Origin: Psychrobacter sp. FDAARGOS_221
Lineage (GTDB): Bacteria > Pseudomonadota > Gammaproteobacteria > Pseudomonadales > Moraxellaceae
Length of the DNA stretch: 64,000 nucleotides
Reading direction: 5' to 3'
Assembly: GCF_002313155.2 (NCBI RefSeq)
Contig: NZ_NWFK02000001.1
Location: 2,356,001 to 2,420,000, forward strand
A program made the position numbers and the translations under genes. The notes under the pieces were generated by a model. The model ran no database searches. It saw only the letters and a list, made by a program, of their open reading frames with translations, and was not told where the DNA came from. Below are positions 1-10,627 of this stretch, one piece after another (the stretch's first letter is position 1; every line of letters begins with the position of its first letter).

Positions 1-238
1 GCGGACCTTTAATCAGCAGCTGAAATAGTAAACACAGTATTAATCCCAACGGCAAACAAAACCACAAGACGCCCAAAACAGTGTGCCCATACACACTTTG
101 GATTTTCATGGTCAGAAAGTATTCAAAATCTGGGGTTAAGCTACCAACAATTAGTCCCGTCAGTGACAGTGGATAACCAAATAGTTTGGTTTTACGCAAC
201 GGCAGTACAATGGCTGGGTGTGAAAAGGTGAAAGGCAT
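1..238 (-). CDS. DUF4184 family membrane protein (5' part only)
   Basis: The gene runs off the left edge, so only the first 79 residues are seen. The N-terminus MPFTFSHPAIVLPLR and the following LTPDFEYF motif (about residues 35-42) are typical of DUF4184 proteins, which are small multi-membrane-segment proteins of unknown function. A hydrophobic segment starts near residue 54. The ATG at 238 is the first start in frame and matches the usual family start. Nothing in this fragment indicates a biochemical activity. Confidence 0.75.
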   Translation of the reverse strand, partial: MPFTFSHPAIVLPLRKTKLFGYPLSLTGLIVGSLTPDFEYFLTMKIQSVYGHTVLGVLWFCLPLGLILCLLFQLLIKGP

Positions 239-598
239 AAGATAATAGGTGTGCTGTCAGTTATAGAGTCTTGATATAGGGATAGGAGAGCATCATAGCA
301 ATACAAAGTGCTGATGAGTGTGGAAGTAATGTGCAGTTTTGATGGAACTAATAAATAGCAAAGATTGGTCAGCCAATACCACCACCATGACTAAAACTGG
401 ATTAAAGTTGCTTTTTTGCCCAGTTTCGACATAAAGTAATGGGTCAGAAAAAAAAGATAGGATTAGCCGTTGAACTTCAGCCATTAAATATTGGCCATTG
501 AATATCAGCTATTGAATTAAAGGCGCTTCATCTCCAATACGTTGACAATGATTGGCAGCGTCAAAACTTTCACCAGGTGACCAAGAGTAATAAAAGAT
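239..598. other. 360-base gap without a convincing gene
   Basis: This gap lies between the DUF4184 gene and the next membrane protein gene and should hold the promoters of both divergent genes. A 63-codon minus-strand frame (293-484) has no clear ribosome binding site or family resemblance and was not accepted. Around 476-515 there are short imperfect repeats of the type tcagc(c/t)attgaa(t/a). No terminator or RNA gene was seen. Confidence 0.4.
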
Positions 599-973
599 AT
601 GTTTAATAAGGCAGTTACATTTTTCTTAACCTTACTGATATCCAGCTCAGTTTATGCGTCATGGCAGTTTGAAAGCGTGAGCCTCAATTACTTTTGGTTG
701 GTGATTGTGCCATTTTTCTTTGTTCACCTGATTACCACTGTGGTGTTATATTTCAAAGGTGAGTATCGATCAGAAAAGGTAGCCTACACTCACTTTTTTA
801 TTGCGTTGCTGTTCCCGTTTCTGGGCATCGTGTTTTTATTGTATGAGTTGTTTTTGGACTTTGAAGGCAATCGACCACTGCTCGGTGATTATATCTTTGG
901 ATTGGTCGTCTATGGCTTTTTGGAGTTAATCGCTGCGCTGCCGTATGTCATTCACCGTACCCATTCAGACTAG
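599..973 (+). CDS. small membrane protein, unknown function
   Basis: The protein has 124 residues. Residues 4-20 look like a cleavable signal peptide ending VYA before Ser-Trp. Three further hydrophobic stretches follow at about 31-51, 64-84 and 96-117. There are no cysteine clusters, catalytic motifs or known domains that I recognise. The gene stands alone, with only a weak purine stretch before the ATG. It is probably an inner-membrane protein; the function cannot be inferred. Confidence 0.65.
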   Translation: MFNKAVTFFLTLLISSSVYASWQFESVSLNYFWLVIVPFFFVHLITTVVLYFKGEYRSEKVAYTHFFIALLFPFLGIVFLLYELFLDFEGNRPLLGDYIFGLVVYGFLELIAALPYVIHRTHSD

Positions 974-1086
974 TAGCAGCTTTCAGGCTAGAGTCGTTAA
1001 GCTAAAGCCGTTAAGAGAGGTTATGCGGTAGGTTGTGTTGGATATATAGACCATCAGCCCACAGAACGTCGGTGATGGTCTAGCAG

Positions 1087-2232
<1,146 letters not shown>

Positions 2233-2706
2233 ATGGCGAAAAAAGCAAAAAAACCGTCTAATCAGATTGCGGTTAACAAAAAAGCACGGCACGAATATTT
2301 TATTGAAGAAACATACGAAGCGGGTCTAGAGCTACAGGGCTGGGAAGTAAAAGCCATTCGCGCTGGCAAGATGAGTATCGTCGAGGCTTATGTGGTGTTT
2401 CGCAATAATGAGGCCTTTTTATTCGGCGCTCATATTCAACCGTTGATTTCAAGCTCAACACATATTGACCCGGACAGCATTCGTACCCGTAAGCTGCTGC
2501 TGCATCGCAAAGAGATTGATACCTTATTTGGTGCGGTCAACCAAAAAGGCTATGCCTGTGTGCCTCTTGAGGTGTATTGGAAAAACTCTTTGGTAAAATG
2601 CAAAATCGGCTTAGCCAAAGGTAAAAAGCTACACGATAAGCGCAAAACCATCAAAGACAGAGATTGGGAGCGTGATCAGCAGCGTGGCTTTAAGCAGCAT
2701 CTATAA
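2233..2706 (+). CDS. smpB: SsrA-binding protein
   Basis: SmpB binds tmRNA (SsrA) and delivers it to stalled ribosomes for trans-translation. The 157-residue protein shows the SmpB core [17 protein letters not shown] at about 15-31, the [11 protein letters not shown] strand, and the basic C-terminal tail [17 protein letters not shown] that enters the decoding site. AAGAGACAATATT precedes the ATG. A bidirectional terminator follows. The tmRNA gene itself is not in this window. Confidence 0.97.
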   Translation: MAKKAKKPSNQIAVNKKARHEYFIEETYEAGLELQGWEVKAIRAGKMSIVEAYVVFRNNEAFLFGAHIQPLISSSTHIDPDSIRTRKLLLHRKEIDTLFGAVNQKGYACVPLEVYWKNSLVKCKIGLAKGKKLHDKRKTIKDRDWERDQQRGFKQHL

Positions 2707-2783
2707 TTTAGTGATGCGCTTAAGGCGTTGTGCTTAGCCTAAATGCTATTTAAAGTGATAAGAATTTAGCATAAATTAAGCGT

Positions 2784-2816
2784 AAAAAAGGCAGAACTTA
2801 GGTTCTGCCTTTTTTT
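2784..2816. terminator. bidirectional terminator between smpB and gorA
   Basis: The hairpin AAGGCAGAAC / GTTCTGCCTT has a short loop, with an A-run on the left and a T-run on the right. It can therefore act as a Rho-independent terminator for smpB on the plus strand and for gorA on the minus strand. Confidence 0.85.
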
Positions 2817-2844
2817 ATGTGTGCCTATTATTAATTAACGCCAA

Positions 2845-4200
2845 TTAACGCATAGTCACGAACTCTTCAGAGCCAGTTGGGTGAATGGCAACCGTGTTGT
2901 CAAAGTCTGCTTTGGTTGCGCCCATCTTAATCGCAACTGAGAAGCCTTGGATCATCTCATCAACACCAAAACCGATGCCATGTAAGCCAAGGATTTGTTC
3001 TTCTTCGCCCAAGCAAACCAGCTTCATTCTGCATTTTTGACGGTGCTGAGTGACCGCACTATACATAGGCGTAAAGGTTGAGGTGTAGCATTTGATGTTA
3101 TCCGCACCGTACTCATCAATGGCTTCTTGTTCAGATAGGCCAATGGTACCAATCGGCGGATGGGTGAAGATAACGGTTGGCACTAAGTTATAGTCCAAAT
3201 GCTCATTAGGCTTATTATTAAATAAACGCTCTGATAAACGGCGGCCAGCAGCGATTGCAACCGGAGTTAAGTCGATGCTGTTTTCGATGATGTCACCGAC
3301 AGCATAGATACCGTCAACATTAGTGTTTTGGAACTTATCTACTTTGATTTTGCCGTTGTCTGTGGTCTCAACACCGGTCACTTCTAAGTTGATATTATCA
3401 GTTTGGGGTGCGCGACCTACGGCCCAGATTAAGCAGTCAACTTCTTTGGTGCTGCCATCATCTAACTGTAGAGTTAGGCTGTCATCAGGGTTTTTATCGA
3501 CCTGTTGAATGCGGGTATTGGCATGTAAGTTAATGCCTTCTTGCTCAAACACTTCAAGCAATACTTCAACAATGCTGTCATCAAACTGACGCAGTGGGCG
3601 ATGACGGCGAACATATAAGTCCACTTCTGCACCAAGACCACGTAACACGCCTGCAATTTCTACTGCCACATATCCGGCACCAGCGATGGCCACGCGTTTT
3701 GGTAAATGATCTAAAGCAAAGAAGCCATCTGAATCAATACCATACTCAGCGCCTTTCACGTCTGGCAGCGTAGGTCGACCGCCGGTTGCAATTAAGATAT
3801 GGTCAGCGGTGATGTGCTCGCCATTGACTTCAACTGTATTTTTGTCGACAAACTTGGCAAAGCCATTGATCACTTCAACATTGTTTTTGCCCAGATTGGT
3901 CTCATAGGCACGGTGAATATTGCTGATGTATTTTTCGCGGGTTTCTACCAATTTTTTGAAATCAAAGCCTTTGATATCGATGTCAAAACCATAATCGGGT
4001 GCGTACTTGTGCATGGCTTCGGCAACTTGTGCGCCGTACCACATCACTTTTTTTGGAACACAGCCTAAGTTGACGCAGGTGCCGCCTAAGTGATTGGCTT
4101 CAATAATGGCACATTTTTTGCCATACATGGCTGCGCGATTGATAGAGGCGATACCACCACTACCGCCACCGATTGCGATATAGTCATAATGTTTTGTCAT
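2845..4200 (-). CDS. gorA: glutathione-disulfide reductase
   Basis: Gor uses NADPH and FAD to reduce oxidised glutathione in the cytoplasm. The 451-residue protein has the FAD motif GGGSGG at 11-16, the redox-active pair Cys42-x4-Cys47 in [13 protein letters not shown], the second Rossmann motif GAGYVAVE near 174-181, and the C-terminal catalytic His440 in HPTGSEE. Length and spacing are those of bacterial glutathione reductases rather than dihydrolipoamide dehydrogenase or mercuric reductase. It stands alone in transcription, ending at the shared terminator with smpB. Confidence 0.95.
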   Translation of the reverse strand: MTKHYDYIAIGGGSGGIASINRAAMYGKKCAIIEANHLGGTCVNLGCVPKKVMWYGAQVAEAMHKYAPDYGFDIDIKGFDFKKLVETREKYISNIHRAYETNLGKNNVEVINGFAKFVDKNTVEVNGEHITADHILIATGGRPTLPDVKGAEYGIDSDGFFALDHLPKRVAIAGAGYVAVEIAGVLRGLGAEVDLYVRRHRPLRQFDDSIVEVLLEVFEQEGINLHANTRIQQVDKNPDDSLTLQLDDGSTKEVDCLIWAVGRAPQTDNINLEVTGVETTDNGKIKVDKFQNTNVDGIYAVGDIIENSIDLTPVAIAAGRRLSERLFNNKPNEHLDYNLVPTVIFTHPPIGTIGLSEQEAIDEYGADNIKCYTSTFTPMYSAVTQHRQKCRMKLVCLGEEEQILGLHGIGFGVDEMIQGFSVAIKMGATKADFDNTVAIHPTGSEEFVTMR

Positions 4201-4496
4201 AAATATTTACTGCCTTTTTTATATTGAAATGAATAGTAAGAAAATAAAACCAAAAATAAATTTAAAAATAGAAGTCAAAGACCAAAAGATCTTATGGTTT
4301 ATTAGGCGTGACTAGTTATGCTGCTAGACACTTATTATTTGTACGCGACTTGTTTGTACATTACCTGTCTGTACACGACATTTATTGTACTAGAGGTTTG
4401 AGGTTTATTGTAAAGGATAAGCGGGCAACTGTTTATAGCGATTTGTTTACTATTAACTTAATATTAACCAAAACCATACCGATTGCAGCACCTGTG

Positions 4497-4958
4497 CTAA
4501 ACAATCGGGCGGCGACGGTAAAATAACAAACCAGGAATGGATAGGCCCAATACCAGCCCTGAGGTGACAAATAGCGCCTCGAATAAATAGGTCATCATCT
4601 GGCTAAATAACGCATCAGAGAAACCAAAATAACCAATTTGCACCATGCTAACCATGGCCTTATAGGCGGGAATACCTGGCATCATACAGATCACACTGGG
4701 TGAGATTAACGCTTTTGGCGGTAAGGTATATTTTTTGGAAAAATAAACTCCGATAAAGCTGGCGACCATCGCCCCGCAAAAACTGGCAATGACCAAGTGC
4801 ACCTCTTGTTGTACCAAAAAGCTTTTTAAACCAAAGCCAAATGCAGTCATTAATAAGCAAGGTAAAATGTAGCGCTGAGGCACAGTGAACATCAGTGTCC
4901 AGCCTAGCGTAATGATGCTGGATAACAGCATGGTTTGAAGTAGCCACATATCCCACAT
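4497..4958 (-). CDS. ThrE-type exporter, small subunit (ThrE_2/DUF3815)
   Basis: This is a 153-residue integral membrane protein with about five hydrophobic segments. It contains SPSVICMMPGIPAYKAM near residues 95-110, typical of the small half of split threonine/serine exporters. In Corynebacterium ThrE both halves are one protein; in many bacteria they are two neighbouring genes, as here. The ATG at 4958 follows the stop of the upstream gene by one base and has GGGGG about ten bases before it. The longer frame to 5000 would overlap the partner. The substrate is inferred from the family only. Confidence 0.85.
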   Translation of the reverse strand: MWDMWLLQTMLLSSIITLGWTLMFTVPQRYILPCLLMTAFGFGLKSFLVQQEVHLVIASFCGAMVASFIGVYFSKKYTLPPKALISPSVICMMPGIPAYKAMVSMVQIGYFGFSDALFSQMMTYLFEALFVTSGLVLGLSIPGLLFYRRRPIV

Positions 4959-4959
4959 A

Positions 4960-5784
4960 TTAAAACCCCCAGTGCTGAATTCGTAACAAGACCAGCGCAA
5001 TCACAATGCCCACGCAAGCAGATAAAGTTAACATATAGGTGAATACCGCGCGGCCGATACCAATATTGATATAGCCTTTTAATATATCGGATAAAGAGTT
5101 AATCAGCGGAAAGCTGGGCACCAACAGCAACACACTGGAGGCCACCGCAATATCTGCATTATTACCAATATCAAAGTAGTAGCTCGTAGCGCCAATCAAT
5201 GAGGCGATAAAGGCAGTGACAATCACTGTAATAAACGGATTAAAGTGATGCTTGGATAAAAAGATTCGGCTCAACATGGCCACTGCACCAGCGACAAAGG
5301 TCACAGCTGCGATAGACAGGCTGCCGCCATTAAGATAAGCAAAGGTAGCACAGGATAAGCCAACAAAGATGCCAACCAGCCAAGCCGGATAGACGGTTTT
5401 ATCCAAGCTATCAAACGCACAGCTGATGTCTTCGATCAGTGCTTGCCGGCTGCTAAGTTCGGCAGCAACGCTAGTAGGCTCAGAGGCAGACACATCCTCA
5501 GTTTTGCTAACGATTTGTTGGATTTGTACCAACAGATTGACATTAATGCTTTGGTTGATGGTATCACGCGTGGTAGTGATGCAGCGCTCATTGACAATAG
5601 TGGTTAAGGTCAGCGCATTAAAGCCCAAAGCACATTCGACGCTATTAACGCCCAACGCATTCCCTAAGCGTTTTGATAAGTCGACCACTACCGCAGACTC
5701 AGCGCCATACTGCATCAATAATAATCCGCAGCGCACACAAAGACGGGTAATGCGTTGCTGTTGGGCGTAATTAATATAACTCAT
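4960..5784 (-). CDS. ThrE-type exporter, large subunit (ThrE_1/DUF1212)
   Basis: The protein has 274 residues. The N-terminal half is soluble: CGLLLMQYGAESAVVVDLSKR near 19-39 is the signature helix of DUF1212/ThrE_1 proteins. The C-terminal half holds about five membrane segments starting near residue 133. It is translated just upstream of the small subunit and the two presumably form one inner-membrane exporter for threonine, serine or small peptides. A short acidic linker (about 95-108) separates the two halves. No regulator is adjacent. Confidence 0.88.
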   Translation of the reverse strand: MSYINYAQQQRITRLCVRCGLLLMQYGAESAVVVDLSKRLGNALGVNSVECALGFNALTLTTIVNERCITTTRDTINQSINVNLLVQIQQIVSKTEDVSASEPTSVAAELSSRQALIEDISCAFDSLDKTVYPAWLVGIFVGLSCATFAYLNGGSLSIAAVTFVAGAVAMLSRIFLSKHHFNPFITVIVTAFIASLIGATSYYFDIGNNADIAVASSVLLLVPSFPLINSLSDILKGYINIGIGRAVFTYMLTLSACVGIVIALVLLRIQHWGF

Positions 5785-5894
5785 GGGCGCTCACACCATT
5801 GATTGTTTGCTTTGACATGGTTTTAGTTTTAACAGCTTTTAGGCTTAAATAACAGGGCTTTAATAAATAGCGATACAGCGCTAACTAGGCTGCT

Positions 5895-5926
5895 TAAAAA
5901 AGCCATCTTCTGTGATGAAGATGGCT
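5895..5926 (-). terminator. terminator of the DUF368 gene
   Basis: A perfect ten-base-pair stem, AGCCATCTTC / GAAGATGGCT, has a six-base loop. On the minus strand it is followed by a run of six T. It lies about 70 bases after the DUF368 stop codon. Confidence 0.85.
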
Positions 5927-5997
5927 TATTTTATACGTTGTTGATGATTAATTGGTGACTATTAATAGGTTAGGTGACAGTTATTATCTGTCTGGTA

Positions 5998-6987
5998 TTA
6001 TCTGTCTTGCTGTCGACCCCACCAAGACACCGCAGAAACCAGTACCGCACCCAATATCATTAGGCCTAAAGTCACCGCCCATTGAGCGCCGCCTGGATAG
6101 TGCCAAGGTGCGACGTTATGAATGGCCTCACTGTTTAATGTGCCTAGTGCATCTACTTTCCAAGGCCAAACCTTTACCAACGAGCCGGCGATAAAGCCAG
6201 TCAATAGCGCCAGTGTGCCTTGGTAATAACGTGATAACAGCCACTTAAGCGCATGGGTAAATAATAATAAGCCTGTGCCCATACCGGCCGCTAAGGTAAT
6301 GATAACGCTTAAGTTAAAGTCATGCACTGCTTCTAAAACGCTATCATAAACACCCAATAACAATAGAATAAACGATCCTGAGATACCAGGTAATATCATG
6401 GCACAAATGGCAATCGCACCAGAAAAGAAGATATAAGGCAGGCTTGGCTCAGTGATCATTAATGGCAGACTACTGATACCCACTGCGGCGATGATACCGA
6501 CAATAAATAGCACAGCACGTGACAGATTCCAGCGCTTAATCTCAGCCAATAATATCAACACAGTGGCGACTACCAGACCGAAGAAAAACGACCAAATCAG
6601 TAACGGTTGGTTGTCTAATAAATGCTTAATTATCCCCGCCAAAGTGGCGAAACTGGTGACAATACCCAACAGTAATGCCAGTAAGAATGTCGCATCAACA
6701 TAGCGCCAAACCGCAACCAATCCTTTAATACCGCCTTGCTGACGATAGACAGACCATAAGTTGGGTCCAATACTGCCTAAAGCATTAATCAAGCGCTCAT
6801 ATACCCCAGCAATCAGAGCAATCGTACCGCCGGAGACACCGGGCACAATGTCTGCAGCGCCCATTGCCATGCCTTTCACATAGATGGCACCCAGCTGTTT
6901 GGGGCTATCTGTGCGACTGGGAACTTGCGGGGCTGATGACTGGGTCTGATCAGGACGAGTAGGTTTTTGGGGTTGTGGTGCCGACAT
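5998..6987 (-). CDS. DUF368 membrane protein, PopT-type undecaprenyl-phosphate translocase family
   Basis: This is a polytopic inner-membrane protein of 329 residues. The DUF368 signature ADIVPGVSGGTIALI lies near residues 44-58 and a second PGISGSFILLL stretch near 200; the internal PGxSG repeat is characteristic. Members of this family (PopT) were reported in 2022 to recycle undecaprenyl phosphate across the membrane. Whether this copy does so is inference. The start at 6987 was chosen because AAAGGA lies six bases before it; ATGs at 6993 and 7002 overlap or precede that site. The N-terminal 25 residues are a Pro/Gln-rich tail. Confidence 0.85.
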   Translation of the reverse strand: MSAPQPQKPTRPDQTQSSAPQVPSRTDSPKQLGAIYVKGMAMGAADIVPGVSGGTIALIAGVYERLINALGSIGPNLWSVYRQQGGIKGLVAVWRYVDATFLLALLLGIVTSFATLAGIIKHLLDNQPLLIWSFFFGLVVATVLILLAEIKRWNLSRAVLFIVGIIAAVGISSLPLMITEPSLPYIFFSGAIAICAMILPGISGSFILLLLGVYDSVLEAVHDFNLSVIITLAAGMGTGLLLFTHALKWLLSRYYQGTLALLTGFIAGSLVKVWPWKVDALGTLNSEAIHNVAPWHYPGGAQWAVTLGLMILGAVLVSAVSWWGRQQDR

Positions 6988-7141
6988 CGACATTCCTTTC
7001 AAGATAAATAATCAGGGGCTAAAAAAAGTTGTATTCATAAACAGCGTAACGCTTAATGTAATGCTATAAGCCAGCATTTTAACAGGGGCTTATCGATATC
7101 GGCAATCATCGTATGTGTTTTACGCACAAAATTCATTAATA

Positions 7142-7885
7142 TCATTGCTCAGATTTGGTTGCATGTAAGGTTAGCGCTTCACGCTGTGAGAAAAACTCAG
7201 GGTTTTGCAGGTCTTTTGAAGCCGCTTGTTTATAGGCTTTTGATTTAAATAGCATACTGGAAGTTAATATCTTTGGCGTAGAGGGATGATAGCGATTAGA
7301 GACTTCAACCTTATTGTAATCAGGCGCGACAGGGCGACTAAATGGGTAATCTTGATGGGTATGAATGGCGAAGAAATAATCGTCTCCATCGAGCATATAA
7401 ATATAATAGTTGGGCTTAACATCGGGTGCGTATTGCGGGTCATAACGTTCTTCAATAGAGTGTCCAAGCCCTGCCTCTAAGTCATTAATGAACTGCTTCA
7501 TGGTGGCGTATTTCGCGCCCGGCAATTGATAGGTATATTGCTGTTGTTGAGGGGTGGCGATAAATACGGTCAGATTTTTTTGATTGGTATCTTGCAGTGG
7601 GTAATGGCCTGTTTTTTTGTGATAGGCTTCAATTAAGTCAACCCAGTATTTGAGTTGTTGCAGTCGCACAATATCGGCATCTGCTTGAAAGCCTTTGTAT
7701 GCTGCTAGCATCTCGGGTGAGTAGATGTCAGAGAGAGCCGGTCGGTCTTGGTGTTGACTGGCTGTGAGTGAGTGGTTTGTTGAGTTGGCAACACTGGGCG
7801 TATGGATGCCGATGATTCCGGCTATTAACAGTGCGAAGGGCTTTGTTACAAATTTCAATCGTTGGCGATTTATTGAGCTGCTCAT
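7142..7885 (-). CDS. exported protein, unknown function
   Basis: The protein has 247 residues with a signal peptide (hydrophobic about 15-28, likely cleavage after PSVANS). The mature part is Gln/Tyr-rich and soluble, with the segments LKYWVDLIEAYHKKTGHYP and PNYYIYMLDGDDYFFAIHTH. No cysteine follows the signal, so it is not a lipoprotein. I recognise no enzyme motif. Pro and Tyr residues around 100-170 suggest a beta-rich periplasmic domain. The gene is monocistronic. Confidence 0.7.
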   Translation of the reverse strand: MSSSINRQRLKFVTKPFALLIAGIIGIHTPSVANSTNHSLTASQHQDRPALSDIYSPEMLAAYKGFQADADIVRLQQLKYWVDLIEAYHKKTGHYPLQDTNQKNLTVFIATPQQQQYTYQLPGAKYATMKQFINDLEAGLGHSIEERYDPQYAPDVKPNYYIYMLDGDDYFFAIHTHQDYPFSRPVAPDYNKVEVSNRYHPSTPKILTSSMLFKSKAYKQAASKDLQNPEFFSQREALTLHATKSEQ

Positions 7886-8210
7886 GGTTGAGTCCTTTCT
7901 GATGGTTAGCAGTTAGCTTGGTTAAGTATTAACTTTTGGGGTGTCCTTATTTATTTGGCTTTTGCTCTTTGTGTTGTTTAATTACTTATAAGCTGCTGTT
8001 GATTATAAATTACTTATAATCGCTTTGATGCGCTAGTGGCATCTAAATGTTGAAAACAAAGATGGCGCGCTATTAAAGCTATTTTAACCCATCTGGACAA
8101 TAAAAAAGGCTATCCTATCAAGAATAGCCTTTCTAAAAATAATTAAACGCACTATTGGCAAGCCATCAGCAAAATAAATAACCATTAGCGCATAAATCGC
8201 TTGAGCACGC
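7886..8210. other. gap holding the nitroreductase terminator
   Basis: This 325-base AT-rich gap separates two minus-strand genes. It contains the terminator at 8102-8132 and, near the right-hand neighbour's end, no further structure. The promoter of the exported protein gene should lie close to 7890-7960, but no clear -10/-35 pair was picked. Confidence 0.4.
8102..8132 (-). terminator. terminator of the nitroreductase gene
   Basis: The stem AAAGGCTAT / ATAGCCTTT is followed on the minus strand by a T-run, about 80 bases after the nitroreductase stop codon. Confidence 0.8.
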
Positions 8211-8843
8211 TTAGTATTTAATCACGAACTCTTCAGTAGGATTACGCACTTTCGCCATTGGTGCAATCCAGTCGCGCTCTGGGTCAGCCACGCCGACATA
8301 GATTAAAGCGATGCTCTTAAGCCCTTGTTTGTCTAGCTCTAATACCTCATCAACTAGGTCGGTGCTAAAGCCTTCGGCAGGGCAGCTATCCACTCGTAAC
8401 TCAGCCGCTTGCGCCAAAGCAAAGCCCATCGCAATGTAGGCTTGACGAGCGATATGCTCAAAGTTTTGTTGCGTGGTTTGATTATCGAAAATCTCTTTTA
8501 GCTTATCCGTATAGCTGCTAAAGCGACCTTGTGGCAGACCACGCTTTTCGGTGGTCATGTCATACACTTCATCTACTTTTTGGTCGCTATAATCTTTCCA
8601 GCCAGCGAAGATGAGTACATGCGAGCACTCTCTCATGCAATCTGGGTTTAATGCGCCTTCAACTAATTTATCTTTGATGTCTTGGCTTTCAACGACTAGC
8701 AATCTAAAAGGCTGTAGCCCTGATGAGGTCGGTGCCAGTCTTGCTGCTTCAATGATTTTATCGATGTTTTCTTGGCTGACTTTTTTGGTTGGGTCAAATG
8801 CTTTTACCGCATGACGCCAGTTAAAATCTTCTAGTAATGACAT
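8211..8843 (-). CDS. NAD(P)H-dependent nitroreductase family oxidoreductase
   Basis: This is a 210-residue FMN enzyme of the NfsB/DrgA type. The flavin-binding N-terminus NWRHAVKAFDP is at 8-18, LAPTSSGLQPFRLLVV at about 35-50, and the C-terminal phosphate loop near 180-195. Family members reduce nitro compounds and quinones with NAD(P)H in the cytoplasm; the natural substrate is unknown. The ATG at 8843 has AAGGGCAACC before it and starts the protein as in homologues; the frame upstream to 8948 has no such resemblance. Confidence 0.88.
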   Translation of the reverse strand: MSLLEDFNWRHAVKAFDPTKKVSQENIDKIIEAARLAPTSSGLQPFRLLVVESQDIKDKLVEGALNPDCMRECSHVLIFAGWKDYSDQKVDEVYDMTTEKRGLPQGRFSSYTDKLKEIFDNQTTQQNFEHIARQAYIAMGFALAQAAELRVDSCPAEGFSTDLVDEVLELDKQGLKSIALIYVGVADPERDWIAPMAKVRNPTEEFVIKY

Positions 8844-9013
8844 GGTTGCCCTTATTTTTTGATTGAGTTCTATATTGTTTATGCAGATTATGCAAAAGCG
8901 TGTGGACTTCACACAGTGCATTAATGAGGATGACGCTTTGTTTTGCAATATAAGGGCTTTGATAATTAACGAACGATTACAAACTCATTGCAGGAGCAGT
9001 ATGATGTTGGGCT

Positions 9014-10066
9014 TTATAATCGTTTAAGCGCTCGCGTGGCATCCGCAAACGCTACTTTTGCATCTTCAATTTCACCAGCTACATTGATAAATACATGGGG
9101 CATCGTTTCGTAGATATTTAACTCCGTATCGACACCAGCTTCTTTTAGTTTGCCTGCGTATTCAATGCCTTCATCACGAAGCGGATCAAAACCTGCGACC
9201 ATAACAACGGCTGACGCAACACCTTTTACATCACCAAATAAAGGAGATGCCATAGGGTCAGTTCTATCCGTCTTGTCCCCTAAATAATGATCCGTGTACC
9301 AACGCATTTTTGCGCGCTCTAAGAAAAACCCAGAAGCAAACAGCTCATAAGACTGACGTTCCTGACTCATATCAACCCAAGGTACCCACAATAATTGTAG
9401 CTTAGGCGAATAATCATCTTCTTTGGTTTGTTGAGCAACCACAGCAGCTAAGTTGGCGCCAGCACTATCACCACCGACGGCAAGACGCGACGCATCGACA
9501 CCGAACTTTTTAGCATGGCTTGCAATATAGCGATAAGCGGTTAATCCATCATTCACCGGTGTGGGGAAGGGGTATTCAGGCGCCAGACGGTAATCGACTG
9601 AAATGACTGTGCACTCGCTGTCCTGAGCTAGGTGCTGACAGACCTGATCGTGCGATGCGAGCGAGCCACCAACATAGCCACCACCATGATAAAACACTAG
9701 GGCTGGCTGATTGTTATGTGGTGCATTGCGATGACGGTAACGACGCAGACGGATAGAATCACCGCCTGATACGTCAAGTTTAAACTCGTCTGTGATGATG
9801 TCATCTATTGCAGGCTGCGCTAGCCAAGAGCCTTGCTCATCGAACTCTGCCCGAGTCTCTGCCACACTGGCCAAATAATTGGGCGGCGGACTAAATAACT
9901 TGAGTAGCATCTGTAGTGATACATCGAAGGTTTGCCCATCAATCTTAATTGGCTGACCTGCAATCTTTTGTTTAATGGGTGTGGGAAGGCGAATAATGCG
10001 TTTAACAATATTCTTTTGCACTTTAAAGGCAAGCTTTTGTAAGGCTGGGTTTTGTAAAGCTTTCAC
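9014..10066 (-). CDS. alpha/beta hydrolase, hormone-sensitive-lipase family
   Basis: This 350-residue esterase/lipase is probably cytoplasmic. The oxyanion motif HGGG is at 127-130 and the nucleophile Ser201 sits in GDSAG. The acidic residue is in GFDPLRDE near 296, and the catalytic His is near 325 in MPHVF. This combination defines family IV (HSL-like) esterases, frequent in cold-adapted Moraxellaceae. It would hydrolyse short acyl esters. The N-terminal 60 residues form a basic helical cap. The gene is divergent from the DUF503 gene. Confidence 0.88.
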   Translation of the reverse strand: MKALQNPALQKLAFKVQKNIVKRIIRLPTPIKQKIAGQPIKIDGQTFDVSLQMLLKLFSPPPNYLASVAETRAEFDEQGSWLAQPAIDDIITDEFKLDVSGGDSIRLRRYRHRNAPHNNQPALVFYHGGGYVGGSLASHDQVCQHLAQDSECTVISVDYRLAPEYPFPTPVNDGLTAYRYIASHAKKFGVDASRLAVGGDSAGANLAAVVAQQTKEDDYSPKLQLLWVPWVDMSQERQSYELFASGFFLERAKMRWYTDHYLGDKTDRTDPMASPLFGDVKGVASAVVMVAGFDPLRDEGIEYAGKLKEAGVDTELNIYETMPHVFINVAGEIEDAKVAFADATRALKRL

Positions 10067-10207
10067 AATAGATATCCTTATCTTGAATGTTTAGTGGTAG
10101 ATTGTTTTAATTAAATCATACATTTGTGATTGATAATAGTGAGAAGAAAGCTTGCCAAACATTTAAACCATCGCAACTTGGGAGACAACTATACTTGGAG
10201 GACAACT

Positions 10208-10489
10208 ATGCCAATCGGAATTTTAACCCTAACTTTTTCACTGCCCGGTTGTGGTTCGCTGAAAGAAAAGCGGATGCGGATGGGCGGATTGCATGAACGC
10301 TTTGGGCGCAATCCTGCCGTTGCTGTTTGTGAAAGCGGGGAGCGCAATCGCCATGATGCGAGTGAATGGACGTTTGTGGTGGTTGGGTTAAATAAGCGTG
10401 AGATTGAATCAGAAATGAGCCAGATTGAAGACAAGATTCAGCGTGTGGTTGAAGCGCGGATTATGGACGTAAGGTGGGAGTTTATCTAG
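10208..10489 (+). CDS. DUF503 (YlxP-like) protein
   Basis: The 93-residue protein begins PIGILTLTFSLPGCGSLKEK, the conserved first strand and turn of DUF503. It continues with VCESGERNRHDASEWTFVVV and a C-terminal helix. Function is unknown; Bacillus YlxP sits in the nusA-infB operon, but this gene does not. GGAGGACAACT before 10208 sets the start; the frame opens earlier at 10130 without support. The last 69 bases occur again at 12102-12170 with seven differences (see that entry). Confidence 0.88.
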   Translation: MPIGILTLTFSLPGCGSLKEKRMRMGGLHERFGRNPAVAVCESGERNRHDASEWTFVVVGLNKREIESEMSQIEDKIQRVVEARIMDVRWEFI

Positions 10490-10513
10490 GGGGTAAAATT
10501 TATTGTGGATTTG

Positions 10514-10542
10514 TTGGGTCTCGTACCTCGACGCCAACCTAC
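10514..10542 (+). repeat. REP-like unit 1
   Basis: This 29-base unit runs from TTGGGTCTCGTACCTCGA to CCAACCTAC. It matches the reverse complement of 31069-31097 at 25 of 29 positions and pairs with an inverted unit at 10572-10601. It lies just beyond the 3' side of the transposase gene, as expected for REP sequences mobilised by such enzymes. Confidence 0.75.
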
Positions 10543-10571
10543 ACCAATTTTTAGAGAAAAATGTCATATTT

Positions 10572-10601
10572 GTAGGTTGGTGTGGAACTTATGACACCCA
10601 A
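10572..10601 (-). repeat. REP-like unit 2, inverted
   Basis: Read on the minus strand this unit begins TTGGGTGTCATAAGTTCC and ends CCAACCTAC. It shares both ends with unit 1. Together the two form a long imperfect hairpin (BIME-like), with CCAACCTACA at 10534-10543 facing TGTAGGTTGG at 10571-10580. Confidence 0.75.
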
Positions 10602-10627
10602 CTATGTTACGTAATAAATGCAAAACT

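Noticed and set aside
293..484. 63-codon minus-strand open frame
   Set aside because: No clear ribosome binding site, no recognisable domain, and it ends inside a region with short repeats. Left as non-coding.
4308..4526. 72-codon plus-strand frame between gorA and the ThrE pair
   Set aside because: It overlaps the 3' end of the small exporter subunit and has no family resemblance.
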